Assembly: GCF_001645125.1 (NCBI RefSeq)
Contig: NZ_LXKA01000276.1
Span: forward strand, 1-64,000
Source: Paraburkholderia ginsengiterrae
Lineage (GTDB): Bacteria > Pseudomonadota > Gammaproteobacteria > Burkholderiales > Burkholderiaceae
Direction of reading: 5' to 3'
Length of the DNA stretch: 64,000 bases
Shown here: positions 36,806 through 45,893 of the stretch, piece after piece
Numbering within the stretch: the stretch's first letter is position 1
How the letters are laid out: each line of letters begins with the position of its first letter
Program-made: the position numbers and the translations under genes
The notes under the pieces: model-generated
Seen by the model: only the letters and a program-made list of their open reading frames with translations
Told to the model about the DNA's origin: nothing
The model's database searches: none

Positions 36806-38407
36806 ATGGCGAATCCGCAGTCATCATTGTCGCTGCCGCAGGGCATGGAAATTACGGCTGAGATCAAGCCGGGCTATGAAGCGATTCTCACGCGCGAAGC
36901 GCTCGAACTCATCGCCGCGCTGCATCGCACATTCGAGCCGCGCCGCCAGCAATTACTGCAGGCACGGGTGGAACGCACGAAGCGGCTCGACGCCGGCGAG
37001 CGTCCCGACTTCCTCGCGCAAACGCAAAGCGTGCGTGAAGGCAACTGGACCATCGCGCCGCTGCCGCAAGACCTGCAATGCCGCCGCGTGGAAATTACCG
37101 GTCCGGTCGAGCGCAAGATGATCATCAACGCGCTGAATTCCGGCGCGGATTCGTACATGACCGACTTTGAAGATTCAAATGCGCCGAGCTGGGATAACCA
37201 GATCACCGGCCATATCAATCTGAACGACGCGGTGCGCCGCACGATTTCGCTGGAACAGAACGGCAAGTCGTACAAGCTGAACGACAAGGTCGCCACGCTG
37301 ATCGTGCGTCCGCGCGGCTGGCATCTGGACGAAAAGCACGTGAAGGTGGACGGCAAGCGGGTGTCGGGCGGCATTTTCGATTTCGCGCTTTTCATGGTTC
37401 ACAACGCGAAAGAACTCGTTGCACGCGGCTCGGGCCCGTACTTCTATCTGCCGAAGATGGAAAGCCATCTGGAAGCGCGCCTGTGGAACGACATTTTCGT
37501 CGCCGCGCAGGAAGCGGTCGGTGTGCCGCGCGGCACGATCCGCGCAACGGTGCTGATCGAAACGATCGTCGCCGCGTTCGAGATGGACGAGATCCTGTAC
37601 GAACTGCGTGAACACAGCTCGGGCCTGAACGCCGGCCGCTGGGATTACATCTTCTCGGCGATCAAGAAGTTCAAGGCGGACCGCGACTTCTGCCTCGCCG
37701 ACCGCTCGCAGATCACGATGACCTCGCCGTTCATGCGTGCCTACGCGCTGCTGCTGCTGAAGACGTGCCATCGCCGCAATGCACCCGCTATCGGCGGCAT
37801 GAGCGCGCTGATTCCGATCAAGAACGATCCGGCGGCGAACGACAAGGCCATGGGCGGCGTGCGCTCCGACAAGGCGCGCGACGCCGGCGACGGCTACGAC
37901 GGCGGCTGGGTGGCGCATCCGGGCCTCGTGCCGATCGCGATGGAAGAGTTCGTCAAGGTGCTCGGCGACAAGCCCAACCAGATCGGCAAGCAGCGCGACG
38001 ACGTGCAGGTTACGGCCAACGATCTGACGGACTTCCGTCCGGAAGCGCCGATCACCGAAGGCGGCCTGCGCAACAACATCAACGTCGGCATTCACTACCT
38101 GGGTGCGTGGCTCGCGGGCAATGGCTGCGTGCCGATCCACAACCTGATGGAAGATGCCGCCACGGCGGAAATCTCGCGCTCGCAGGTGTGGCAATGGATC
38201 CGCTCTCCGAAGGGCAAGCTCGAAGACGGCCGCAAGGTCACCGCCGAGTTGGTGCGTGAACTGTCGGCACAGGAACTCGACAAGGTGAAGCAGGCCGTGG
38301 GCGGCGATACGAAACCGTACGACCGCGCCGCGCAGATCTTCGCAGAGATGTCGACTTCGGAGCAGTTCACCGACTTCCTGACGCTGCCGCTGTACGAGGA
38401 AATCTGA
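36806..38407 (+). CDS. aceB: malate synthase A
   Basis: Condenses glyoxylate with acetyl-CoA to malate, the second glyoxylate-shunt step. The 533-aa protein has VLIETIVAAFEMDEILYEL, GRWDYIFSAIKKF and SGLNAGRW within the barrel, plus the C-terminal helical plug containing VPIHNLMEDAATAEISR. AAGGAG precedes ATG 36806 by five bases, which decides the start over 36770. Two TTTGCA units (36769 and 36777) sit just upstream and might bind a regulator. It is followed by a strong terminator. Confidence 0.97.
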   Translation: MANPQSSLSLPQGMEITAEIKPGYEAILTREALELIAALHRTFEPRRQQLLQARVERTKRLDAGERPDFLAQTQSVREGNWTIAPLPQDLQCRRVEITGPVERKMIINALNSGADSYMTDFEDSNAPSWDNQITGHINLNDAVRRTISLEQNGKSYKLNDKVATLIVRPRGWHLDEKHVKVDGKRVSGGIFDFALFMVHNAKELVARGSGPYFYLPKMESHLEARLWNDIFVAAQEAVGVPRGTIRATVLIETIVAAFEMDEILYELREHSSGLNAGRWDYIFSAIKKFKADRDFCLADRSQITMTSPFMRAYALLLLKTCHRRNAPAIGGMSALIPIKNDPAANDKAMGGVRSDKARDAGDGYDGGWVAHPGLVPIAMEEFVKVLGDKPNQIGKQRDDVQVTANDLTDFRPEAPITEGGLRNNINVGIHYLGAWLAGNGCVPIHNLMEDAATAEISRSQVWQWIRSPKGKLEDGRKVTAELVRELSAQELDKVKQAVGGDTKPYDRAAQIFAEMSTSEQFTDFLTLPLYEEI

Positions 38408-38533
38408 GGCAGGCGAAAGGCCTCATGCAGCCGATGCATGAGCCACAACGGACGACGCAGTAGCAAGCCTGTTTTCACGCACGTGCCCACGCACGGCGTG
38501 CAAACGGCTTGGGTCACAAGGCTGACCGACCGG

Positions 38534-38571
38534 ACGGCCCGACAGGCGCATGCCTGCCGGGCCGTTTTTTT
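38534..38571 (+). terminator. rho-independent terminator after aceB
   Basis: A stem of 13 paired bases with a single mismatch, ACGGCCCG-A-CAGGC against GCCTG-C-CGGGCCGT, loop GCAT, then seven T. Confidence 0.93.
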
Positions 38572-38626
38572 CGCCACTGCTTTTTCCACCGCTACGTGCG
38601 GTGGCGAGTAACGTCAGCCAGTCACT

Positions 38627-39028
38627 TCAACGCGTGCTGCGGTACTCGACCCAGTCACCCGACCTGATTTCGGGCAAGCCCTTCACCGCGGACGGCGCGA
38701 CGGGATAGAAGCGGCAGTTCACGACGTTGCCGTCGACCTTCACCATCACTTCACGCGCGAGAAAGCGGTCTTCGACACCGGGGAATACCGCTTCGATTTC
38801 GTCGAGCACAGCGACCAGTTCGTCGTCGATCTCATAGACGTCGCCGACCACGTCGATACCGCCTTCGTCGACCAGCAGGCCCGGATACGAGCCGAAGTCG
38901 AACAGATGGCCGCGGACCGTGGCCGTGCCGAGCCGGTTGGGCGCGGCAATCTCGTGGCGTGCCGCGGCCTTGCTGATGTCGTTCACTTCACCGGCTCGCA
39001 GCGTGCCGTATACAAAGACTGTCTGCAT
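38627..39028 (-). CDS. gamma-glutamylcyclotransferase-like (AIG2/GGCT) protein
   Basis: A 133-aa protein of the GGCT fold, with the substrate-binding VFVYGTLRAG at the N-terminus and a conserved acidic residue in the VLDEIEAVFPG region. Family members act on gamma-glutamyl or related amides; the substrate here is unknown. AAGGAG lies between the candidate starts at 39049 and 39028, so 39028 is the better ATG. rraA lies just upstream on the same strand, with a 42-nt gap, and may be co-transcribed. Confidence 0.82.
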   Translation of the reverse strand: MQTVFVYGTLRAGEVNDISKAAARHEIAAPNRLGTATVRGHLFDFGSYPGLLVDEGGIDVVGDVYEIDDELVAVLDEIEAVFPGVEDRFLAREVMVKVDGNVVNCRFYPVAPSAVKGLPEIRSGDWVEYRSTR

Positions 39029-39070
39029 CGTCGTTTGATCTCCTTGCATGAGGATCGGGTTGCTGATGTT

Positions 39071-39565
39071 TCAGTTTAGCGGCGTGCTCGCCACGAGCAC
39101 ACCATCGATATCCGCGTAGATCCATTCACCGGGTTGTACCAGCGCGCCAGGCAATTGCACTACCACGCCGCGCTCGCCGGTGCCGCGTTTCTGGCCGCGT
39201 CGCGGACAGGTCGTCAAGGCCGCCACGCCGACGTTGATCTCGTTGAGTTCCAGCGCGTCGCGCACGCAGCCATTCACGACGATCCCCGCCCAGCCATTCT
39301 GTTCCGCGATCTGGGCCAGATTGCCGCCCACCAGCGCGCAACGCAGACTGCCGCCGCCATCCACCACCAGTACCCGGCCCGCGCCCTTCTCCTCGAGTGT
39401 GGCGCGCACCAGCGCGTTGTCTTCGAACACCTTCAGCGTGACCGCTTCGCCGCTGAAACATTCGGTTCGGCTAAACAGATGAAAGACCGGGTCGAGCACG
39501 CGCAAGGTGCCGAGCGCCAGTTGGTCTTCGTGTGCATCGCACAAGTCCGCGGTAGCAAAGCTCAT
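39071..39565 (-). CDS. RraA family protein (RNase E regulator / oxaloacetate decarboxylase-type)
   Basis: A 164-aa protein beginning [15 protein letters not shown], with [21 protein letters not shown] and the metal-site-like [18 protein letters not shown]. The family holds both RNase E inhibitor RraA and class II HMG/CHA aldolases or oxaloacetate decarboxylases. The GxxRD element needed for the aldolase activity is present, so enzymatic activity is plausible. GAGGAG precedes ATG 39565. The position next to glyoxylate-cycle genes fits either reading. Confidence 0.88.
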   Translation of the reverse strand: MSFATADLCDAHEDQLALGTLRVLDPVFHLFSRTECFSGEAVTLKVFEDNALVRATLEEKGAGRVLVVDGGGSLRCALVGGNLAQIAEQNGWAGIVVNGCVRDALELNEINVGVAALTTCPRRGQKRGTGERGVVVQLPGALVQPGEWIYADIDGVLVASTPLN

Positions 39566-39692
39566 GGAGTTCTCCTCGGGTCGGGCAATCGGGACATTAT
39601 GCAACGCCCGCTTGCAGGCAACACCTACAATGAGAGGCACGCCGGGATTACCCTTGCAAGGCCGCGGCTTTCAACCGGAATCGATCTACGCC

Positions 39693-40592
39693 ATGACCGC
39701 ATCTGTCGACTCAGACTCGTCGAGCTCCGTCCGCTTTGCCGACATTCCGCCGGAGTTCCAGCCGACCGACGCCCACCCGATCCGCGTGCGCTCGCGGCCC
39801 ATGCCCTCGGGGTGGCGCATCGCCCGTCACACGCACGCATGGGCCCAGGTGGCCTACGCGTCGCGCGGCGTGCTGCGCGTCGCGACGACCGGCACGACGT
39901 GGATGGTGCCGCCTTCACGCGCGATCTGGGTGCCGCCGCATGTGACGCACGAAGTGGTGGCCGTCGAAGACGCATTTCTGCGCACGCTCTACATCACCGA
40001 AAGCACCGTGCCGGCCGGCCTCGATTCGCCACGCGTGGTTGAAGTCTCGGATCTGCTGCGGGAGGTGATTGCCGCGCTCGATACACCCGGCATTTCCGTC
40101 ACGCGCGAGCGACTGCTCGGCGCACTCGCACTCGACGAACTGACGCGCTCGGAACCGCTGCCGCTGTCGGTGCCGATGCCCAACGAAAAGCGTCTGCGCG
40201 CGCTGTGCGAAGCCGTGATCGCGGACCCGACGCATGGCGAGTCGCTCGAACAATGGGCGACTAGCGTGGGCGCAAGCACGCGCACGATTGCGCGGCTGTT
40301 TCGTCAGGAATTGGGCGTGAGTTTTTCGCAATGGCGCCAGCAGGCGATTCTGGCGCGCGCGATTCCGCTGCTGAGCCAGGGACGGCCGCTCTCGCATGTC
40401 GCACAGGAATTGGGCTACCAGAGTCAGAGCGCATTCTCCGCGATGTTCCGCCGCGCGTTTGGTGAGAGTCCCCGGGCGTTTATCGAGCGGGGCTCGGAAC
40501 ATCGCGCGGCGAACGGCGAACCTGCCGGCCCCGAAGTGGACGACGAGACGGCGCAGGATCGTGCGGATTCCACGAGCGGCGACCAGCGCTGA
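39693..40592 (+). CDS. AraC-family regulator with N-terminal cupin domain
   Basis: A 299-aa regulator with an N-terminal cupin-like sensor (RHTHAWAQVAYASRGVLRV, WVPPHVTHEVV) and two C-terminal helix-turn-helix units (about 170-270): LEQWATSVGASTRTIARLF and LSHVAQELGYQSQSAFSAMFRRAFGESP. Its final 30 residues are acidic and disordered. Starts at 39630 and 39507 are possible, but ATG 39693 follows better the usual N-terminal length. It is divergent from rraA. The effector is unknown. Confidence 0.87.
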   Translation: MTASVDSDSSSSVRFADIPPEFQPTDAHPIRVRSRPMPSGWRIARHTHAWAQVAYASRGVLRVATTGTTWMVPPSRAIWVPPHVTHEVVAVEDAFLRTLYITESTVPAGLDSPRVVEVSDLLREVIAALDTPGISVTRERLLGALALDELTRSEPLPLSVPMPNEKRLRALCEAVIADPTHGESLEQWATSVGASTRTIARLFRQELGVSFSQWRQQAILARAIPLLSQGRPLSHVAQELGYQSQSAFSAMFRRAFGESPRAFIERGSEHRAANGEPAGPEVDDETAQDRADSTSGDQR

Positions 40593-40624
40593 GCGAACCT
40601 GTTAGCTCACCGCGCCCGCGCCGC

Positions 40625-41089
40625 TCAGACCCGCCGCGCCAGATGACGGATCGCGCCGAGCTGGGCAAGACGCGGCCCGGCCAGCTTATAACCTTTGCGC
40701 TGATAGAGCCGCGCAGCGGGATTGTCAACGAACACGCGCAACTGCAGCTCGCGCAGCCCGCGCTCGCGTGCCCATTGATGCGAGACATCGAGCAGATAGG
40801 TTCCGGCACCGAGCCGGCGGTATCCTTCGGCGATCTGCACGTCACGTATATGCAGAGAATCGCCCTCTTGCGTGATCCGCAGCACGCCGATGGGTTGACC
40901 ATCCATCTCGAGAATAAAATTCTCCGACTCGCGCCAGCTGCCGAGAAACAGATCACCGCGCCAGACCAGATGATGACGGCGATAGTAGCCACCCATGTTG
41001 TTGCGAGTCAGCGCCTCGGCGAACTCGAAATCATCCATGCTGGCTTCGCGCAGATGAAACGGCAACGGGGCTTCGGTTGGATCGAACAT
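40625..41089 (-). CDS. GNAT-family N-acetyltransferase
   Basis: A 154-aa acetyltransferase with the acetyl-CoA motif VQIAEGYRRLGAGTYLLD and the downstream VFVDNPAARLYQRKGY. The N-terminal part is charged and contains FEFAEALTRNNMGGYYRRH, as seen in many small uncharacterised proteobacterial GNATs. The substrate is unknown. It is convergent with the araC gene and downstream of the tRNA array, separated by a terminator. Confidence 0.85.
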   Translation of the reverse strand: MFDPTEAPLPFHLREASMDDFEFAEALTRNNMGGYYRRHHLVWRGDLFLGSWRESENFILEMDGQPIGVLRITQEGDSLHIRDVQIAEGYRRLGAGTYLLDVSHQWARERGLRELQLRVFVDNPAARLYQRKGYKLAGPRLAQLGAIRHLARRV

Positions 41090-41204
41090 GGTGGAGCGAC
41101 GAAGGTAAGTCGGTCAACGGTAAAACAGGCCGCGCGTGCTGGCAATGGCTGTTTTTCCCGAGCATACCTGGACGCGAAGATCAGGGGAATAAAAACGGCG
41201 GAAA

Positions 41205-41236
41205 TAAAAAAAGCCCACTTCTTTCGAAGTGGGCTT
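41205..41236 (-). terminator. rho-independent terminator of the tRNA operon
   Basis: Stem AAGCCCACTTC/GAAGTGGGCTT (41211-41221 and 41226-41236). On the minus strand the stem is followed by a U-tract templated by the A-run at 41206-41212, just after tRNA-Asp. Confidence 0.92.
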
Positions 41237-41245
41237 TCTCAAATC

Positions 41246-41322
41246 TGGCGGAGCGGACGGGACTCGAACCCGCGACCCCCGGCGTGACAGGCCGGTATTC
41301 TAACCAACTGAACTACCGCTCC
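41246..41322 (-). tRNA. tRNA-Asp (GUC), copy 1
   Basis: Reverse-strand cloverleaf of 77 nt including encoded CCA. The acceptor GGAGCGG pairs with CCGCTCC, anticodon GTC, and the T-loop contains TTCGAGT. Last member of the Ala-Glu-Asp-Glu-Asp array. Confidence 0.98.
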
Positions 41323-41403
41323 AGATTTCTACAACATGGCTTGTGAGCTTGGCTCATCCACCACTGCATCGATCAAACTTCCAACCGAACGACGCCGATC
41401 TGC

Positions 41404-41479
41404 TGGCGTCCCCTAGGGGATTCGAACCCCTGTACTCACCGTGAAAGGGTGATGTCCTAGGCCTCTAGACGAAGGGGAC
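41404..41479 (-). tRNA. tRNA-Glu (UUC), copy 1
   Basis: A 76-nt cloverleaf including encoded CCA. The acceptor GTCCCCT pairs with AGGGGAC, and the anticodon is TTC in the loop CTTTCAC. It is identical to the second copy at 41697-41772. Confidence 0.98.
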
Positions 41480-41505
41480 AACGTACTGCTTACACCTTTA
41501 ATGAA

Positions 41506-41537
41506 AAAGCCCGTTCAGGTTTGGATGAACGGGCTTT
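41506..41537 (-). terminator. hairpin terminator between tRNA-Asp copy 2 and tRNA-Glu copy 1
   Basis: A perfect 12-bp stem AAAGCCCGTTCA/TGAACGGGCTTT with 8-nt loop, then a moderately U-rich run on the minus strand. It lies inside the array, so termination must be partial or the hairpin is a processing signal. Confidence 0.7.
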
Positions 41538-41540
41538 GTC

Positions 41541-41617
41541 TGGCGGAGTGGACGGGACTCGAACCCGCGACCCCCGGCGTGACAGGCCGGTATTCTAACC
41601 GACTGAACTACCACTCC
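41541..41617 (-). tRNA. tRNA-Asp (GUC), copy 2
   Basis: A 77-nt cloverleaf with CCA, anticodon GTC. It differs from copy 1 by a compensatory change in the acceptor stem (GGAGTGG with CCACTCC) and one D-loop base, so both copies should fold and function. Confidence 0.98.
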
Positions 41618-41696
41618 AGTCTTTACACCCTGGCTTGCGAGCGTCGGTTATTTCTCTGCAAGCTGCGCTGCTTTACTACCAAGCGACGCTGATGTT

Positions 41697-41772
41697 TGGC
41701 GTCCCCTAGGGGATTCGAACCCCTGTACTCACCGTGAAAGGGTGATGTCCTAGGCCTCTAGACGAAGGGGAC
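41697..41772 (-). tRNA. tRNA-Glu (UUC), copy 2
   Basis: A 76-nt cloverleaf with encoded CCA and anticodon TTC, the same as copy 1. It precedes the second tRNA-Asp in transcription order. Confidence 0.98.
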
Positions 41773-41856
41773 ATAATCTTTTCAGATCTGTCTTTAATTC
41801 GCTGCTAACTTACGCTAACTTCTCAGTTATTCGCTTCGTTATCTGCGAAGACCGCT

Positions 41857-41885
41857 ATTTTAACTACGTTACAACCGTTTGTGAA
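41857..41885 (-). promoter_or_regulatory. probable internal promoter for the Glu/Asp tRNA array
   Basis: On the minus strand TTCACA (41880-41885) and TAAAAT (41857-41862) are separated by 17 nt. They lie in the AT-rich gap after tRNA-Ala, and would drive the four Glu/Asp tRNAs. Confidence 0.5.
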
Positions 41886-41936
41886 GTCTTTTTTGCTACA
41901 AGTTCCAAGCTTCGGAACCACTTCACTCTGCTCTGA

Positions 41937-42012
<76 letters not shown>

Positions 42013-42031
42013 CTTGCAGAACAGAAACGAG

Positions 42032-42060
42032 ATTCTAGAGGCCAATTTGCGTCTTGTAAA
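42032..42060 (-). promoter_or_regulatory. promoter of the tRNA-Ala operon
   Basis: On the minus strand TTTACA (42055-42060) and TAGAAT (42032-42037) are spaced by 17 nt. The -10 is 19 nt from the mature tRNA-Ala 5' end, in the gap after gltX. Confidence 0.7.
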
Positions 42061-42134
42061 TACCCTTTGAGCAATTGCATGCGACTTTTTTCACAAGCCG
42101 CATGCAAACCCTCTCACGGCACACGCAAGCGCCC

Positions 42135-43544
42135 TTAAACAAGCGCCTTTTCGATGCGGCCCACCACGACATCACGGCCGAACAGCATCAGCACGCTGTC
42201 GATCGACGGCGTGTGTGTCGTCCCCGCCACCAGCAGGCGCACCGGCATGGCCAGCTGCGGCATCTTCAGCTTGTGCGCGCCAAGCGTTGCCTTCAATGCT
42301 GCGGCGATTGCTTCCTTGGTCCACTCCACTGTCTTGAGCGCGGCAGCCAGATCGGCAAGCGCCGGACGCACCACGTCGGTCACGTGCTGGGTGAGCGACT
42401 CGGCGTCAGGCGCCGGCGTGAGATAGAACATTGCGGCGTTCGCGGCGATCTCCTTGACCGTCGACGCGCGGTCCTTCAGCAAGCCGACCACGGCGGTCAA
42501 ATCCGCGCCCTGCGCGAGCGCGGCCTCGTCGATGCCCAGCTCGGCGAAGAACGGCTTGGCCAGCTCCGCGAGACGCGCGTTATCTGCTTCCTTGATGTAG
42601 TGCGCGTTCAGCCAGTTCAGCTTGTCATGGTCGTACTGCGCCGGCGACTTGCCCAGGTGCTCCAGATCGAACCATTCAACGAACTGCTCACGCGAGAAAA
42701 TTTCCGCGTCGCCATGCGACCAGCCCAGACGTGCCAGATAGTTGACCACCGCTTCCGGCAGGAAACCGGCGTCGCGGTAACCCATCACGCTCATCGCGCC
42801 GTGGCGCTTGCTCATCTTCTCGCCCTGCTCGTTGAGCACGGTCGGCAAGTGCGCGTACACCGGCGGCTCACTACCGAGCGCGCGCAGAATGTTGATCTGC
42901 CGCGGCGTGTTGTTCACGTGATCGTCGCCGCGGATCACGTGCGTGATGCGCATGTCCAGATCGTCGACCACCACGCAGAAGTTGTAGGTCGGCGTGCCGT
43001 CCGGACGCGCGATCACGAGGTCGTCGAGTTCTTCGTTCGAGATCTCGATGCGCCCCTTCACGGCGTCGTCCCATGCCACCACGCCGGTGAGCGGATTGCG
43101 GAAGCGCAGCACTGGTTGCACGCCCTCCGGCGGCTGCGGCAGCACCTTGCCCGGCTCCGGGCGCCACGTGCCGTCATAGCGCGGCTTTTCGCCGGCTTCA
43201 CGCTGACGCTCACGCAACGCGTCGAGCTCTTCAGTCGACATGTAGCACGGGTACACGAGCCCCGCGCTTTGCATCTCCTTGAGCACCTCGCGATAACGGT
43301 CCATGCGCTGCATCTGGTAGAACGGGCCCTCATCGACATCGAGGCCGAGCCACGCCATGCCTTCGAGAATGGCGTCGACGGATTCGCTGGTGGAGCGCTC
43401 GACGTCGGTGTCCTCGATCCGCAGCACGAAGGTCCCTTTCATCTTGCGCGCGAACGCCCACGGGTACAGCGCGGAGCGAATGTTGCCGAGGTGGATGAAG
43501 CCGGTGGGACTCGGTGCGAAACGGGTACGAACAGAGGTGGTCAT
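42135..43544 (-). CDS. gltX: glutamyl-tRNA synthetase
   Basis: Charges tRNA-Glu with glutamate; the class I signature is HLGN (18-21) within [20 protein letters not shown] and KMSKR (243-247). Length 469 aa and the C-terminal anticodon-binding helical domain are typical of the bacterial discriminating or non-discriminating enzymes; the specificity cannot be settled from sequence by eye. It lies upstream of two tRNA-Glu genes on the same strand, a functional pairing. A TATAAT at 43674-43679 (minus) about 130 nt upstream is a likely -10. Confidence 0.97.
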   Translation of the reverse strand: MTTSVRTRFAPSPTGFIHLGNIRSALYPWAFARKMKGTFVLRIEDTDVERSTSESVDAILEGMAWLGLDVDEGPFYQMQRMDRYREVLKEMQSAGLVYPCYMSTEELDALRERQREAGEKPRYDGTWRPEPGKVLPQPPEGVQPVLRFRNPLTGVVAWDDAVKGRIEISNEELDDLVIARPDGTPTYNFCVVVDDLDMRITHVIRGDDHVNNTPRQINILRALGSEPPVYAHLPTVLNEQGEKMSKRHGAMSVMGYRDAGFLPEAVVNYLARLGWSHGDAEIFSREQFVEWFDLEHLGKSPAQYDHDKLNWLNAHYIKEADNARLAELAKPFFAELGIDEAALAQGADLTAVVGLLKDRASTVKEIAANAAMFYLTPAPDAESLTQHVTDVVRPALADLAAALKTVEWTKEAIAAALKATLGAHKLKMPQLAMPVRLLVAGTTHTPSIDSVLMLFGRDVVVGRIEKALV

Positions 43545-44061
43545 TAGCGATTACTCGGAAGACAGGCGCCGGCGCCCGGGCGGAATTCACCTGTGAAGCG
43601 CGGCAGCGGACCGCGCCCATGCGGCAGAACTACGCCGTGCATGGACACGAAGGAAATAACAAACGAGAGGCGAATTATACCTTTCACGAGCGGATTGCCA
43701 GCCCTCGTCCAAATGGCCAGTTGCGGCGCGCGTGCCATATCGGCAGCCGCGCTGAGTGCGCGTTCGACCGCGCGCTGAAATGTCCGTCCCGACGTTTGAA
43801 TGGGGTACCCCGGTGCTCAAAAAAGAGCCTATAACCGCTGGCAAGACACGCAACGCAGCGCCCGAGGACTTCCTCTGCAACGTTTCATTACAGCGCCGCC
43901 GCGCTCGCGAGGCTTTGATTTATGATGTGCGCGCGCTACGGCTGGGAATAGAGCCACCGCGCATGGCATCGCCGCCGGCGGCGCCATCCGTCTGACTATC
44001 CGCCTGAATGCGGCCCACGGCCACGCTGATCGCGTCGCTCGTGCCGTTGCTGGAGAATTCG
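43545..44061. other. divergent intergenic region gltX / patatin gene
   Basis: No supported gene; the open frames here lack family features. A minus-strand TATAAT at 43674-43679 is the likely gltX -10. The remainder is high-GC sequence without clear repeats. Confidence 0.55.
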
Positions 44062-45006
44062 TTGAAACCGTCGTCACCCCGCCTCGCCCGCCGCAACTTT
44101 TCGCTGGCCGCCGCTTCCGCCGTGCTGGCCGCCTGCACCACGACCGGCAGTCAAACCAGTGCGCCAGTCGCCGCCACACCCACTACCGGCACGCCGCCCG
44201 TCGACAAACCGCAGCGGCCGATCCGCGTCGGGCTCGCGCTCGGCGGCGGCGCAGCGCGCGGCTTTGCACACATCGGCGTGATCAAGGCGCTCGAGGCGCG
44301 CAACATCCAGGTCGATCTGGTGGCCGGCACGAGCGCCGGTTCGGTGGTCGGCGCGCTCTACGCGTCGGGGATGAACGGCTTCGCATTGAACAAGCTTGCG
44401 CTGACCATGGACGAAGCGTCGATCAGCGACTGGGCCATGCCGTTCCGCACGCGGGGCTTCCTGCAGGGCGTCGCGCTGCAGAACTATCTGAACACGACGC
44501 TCAAAAATCGTCCGATCGAAAACATGGCCAAGCCGCTCGGCGTGGTCGCCACCGACCTGAGGACCGGCCAGCCGATCCTGTTCCAGCGCGGCAACACAGG
44601 CATCGCGGTGCGCGCGTCGTGCAGCGTGCCGTCGATTTTCGAGCCGGTGAAGATCGGCGGCCACGAATACGTCGACGGCGGCCTGGTGAGCCCCGTGCCG
44701 GCCTCGTTCGCCCGCAAGATGGGCGCGGACTTCGTGATTGCCGTGGATATCTCGCAGAGTCCTGAAAGCGGCCTGACGGCCAGCTCGTTCGACGTGCTGA
44801 TGCAGACCTTCACGATCATGGGCCAGACCATCAAGACCTATGAACTCGAAAAGTATGCGGACATCGTGATCCGGCCGAATCTGGCCGCCATGAGCGGCAG
44901 CGATTTCTCGCAGCGCAATGCCGCGATTCTGGCCGGCGAGGAAGCGGTGGCGAAGATGATGCCGGAGTTGCAACGCAAGCTCGCGGCGAGCCGCACGGCG
45001 GTGTAA
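44062..45006 (+). CDS. patatin-like phospholipase lipoprotein
   Basis: Probable serine acyl hydrolase anchored as a lipoprotein. From the TTG at 44062 (GGAG six bases upstream) the protein begins with a signal peptide ending in lipobox LAAC (Cys25). An RRNF pair of arginines suggests possible Tat export. The patatin domain has the oxyanion GGGAARG (61-67), GTSAG with nucleophile Ser91, and the dyad Asp in YVDGG. ATG 44008 is an alternative start, but it would put 18 residues before the signal. Resembles RssA-type patatins. The lipid substrate is unknown. Confidence 0.88.
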   Translation: MKPSSPRLARRNFSLAAASAVLAACTTTGSQTSAPVAATPTTGTPPVDKPQRPIRVGLALGGGAARGFAHIGVIKALEARNIQVDLVAGTSAGSVVGALYASGMNGFALNKLALTMDEASISDWAMPFRTRGFLQGVALQNYLNTTLKNRPIENMAKPLGVVATDLRTGQPILFQRGNTGIAVRASCSVPSIFEPVKIGGHEYVDGGLVSPVPASFARKMGADFVIAVDISQSPESGLTASSFDVLMQTFTIMGQTIKTYELEKYADIVIRPNLAAMSGSDFSQRNAAILAGEEAVAKMMPELQRKLAASRTAV

Positions 45007-45031
45007 GCGGCCCGGTTGCAGCACAAAGACA

Positions 45032-45061
45032 AAAAGCCTGCTTCATGCGAAGCAGGCTTTT
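45032..45061. terminator. bidirectional terminator between patatin and NlpC/P60 genes
   Basis: A perfect 13-bp stem AAAAGCCTGCTTC/GAAGCAGGCTTTT with loop ATGC. A- and T-runs flank both ends, so it serves both convergent genes. Confidence 0.93.
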
Positions 45062-45081
45062 CTATGCTGCAGACAAATCAG

Positions 45082-45756
45082 TTACTGATTGCCGCCGATT
45101 GAGGCGTTCACGCGCTTGCGCAGATCCTGATTGTCCTGATAGGACGTCTCGATCCGGCGCGCACCCGTAAAGCGTTTTTCCCAGTAGCCGCTATCCATGT
45201 CGTCGACGCGGATCGTGCTGCCGGTGGACGGCGAATGCACGAACTTGTTGTCACCGATATAGATGCCGACGTGCGAGAACGTACGGCGCATCGTATTGAA
45301 GAACACCAGATCGCCCGGCTTCAGGTCGCTCACGCGCACCTTTTCGCCCACCCGGCTCATTTCCTCGGCGCGGCGCGGCAGCGCCATACCGAGCGTGTCC
45401 TGGAACACGTAACGGACGAAGCCGCTGCAATCGAGCCCCGAATCCGGCGTGTTGCCGCCCCAGCGATAGCGCACGCCGATCATGTTCAGCGCGCCGACGA
45501 CCACGTCGCCCGCTTTTCCGGCCATGCCGGACAGGAACGATTTGGCCCCGCTGTCGCTATCGGGAGCGCCTGCCTGGGTGTTGGGAATGGAGGGAGTAGA
45601 CAAAGAATTCGACCCGTTGAGGGTCGAATTTGAGGCATTCTGATTAAAACTGCTTACTTCGTCGGCGAACGCGCCGGGAGTTGCTGCCATCAAGACGCCA
45701 ATGAACATCCCGGCGACGACGCGCGTGCAAGCCTGGGTTAGGTTTCTGTGCTGCAT
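45082..45756 (-). CDS. secreted NlpC/P60 family peptidoglycan hydrolase
   Basis: Probable gamma-D-glutamyl-diaminopimelate or related cell-wall endopeptidase. A signal peptide (hydrophobic residues 13-29, cleavage near AFA-DE) precedes a Ser/Asn/Ala-rich linker. The NlpC/P60 domain follows (about 80-210), with catalytic Cys110 in LDCSGFV, His162 in SHVGIYIG and His174 in FVHSPSTG. ATG 45756 was chosen over 45831 because it places the signal peptide at the N-terminus (224 aa). It lies downstream of yejF. Confidence 0.92.
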   Translation of the reverse strand: MQHRNLTQACTRVVAGMFIGVLMAATPGAFADEVSSFNQNASNSTLNGSNSLSTPSIPNTQAGAPDSDSGAKSFLSGMAGKAGDVVVGALNMIGVRYRWGGNTPDSGLDCSGFVRYVFQDTLGMALPRRAEEMSRVGEKVRVSDLKPGDLVFFNTMRRTFSHVGIYIGDNKFVHSPSTGSTIRVDDMDSGYWEKRFTGARRIETSYQDNQDLRKRVNASIGGNQ

Positions 45757-45893
45757 TGGTCGGTATTTTCTGCCTAAAAAACAGAGGTCTACGGAAAAAA
45801 GTTTGGTCGATACTAGCCAGTAAGTATTCAACTGTCAAAACAAATAGAAAAATACAATCGGGACACGCACCCAATTGGTGAAAGGGTGAAAAA

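Noticed and set aside
43587-43880. A 97-aa minus frame upstream of gltX
   Set aside because: It overlaps the probable gltX promoter and has no family feature or ribosome-binding site.
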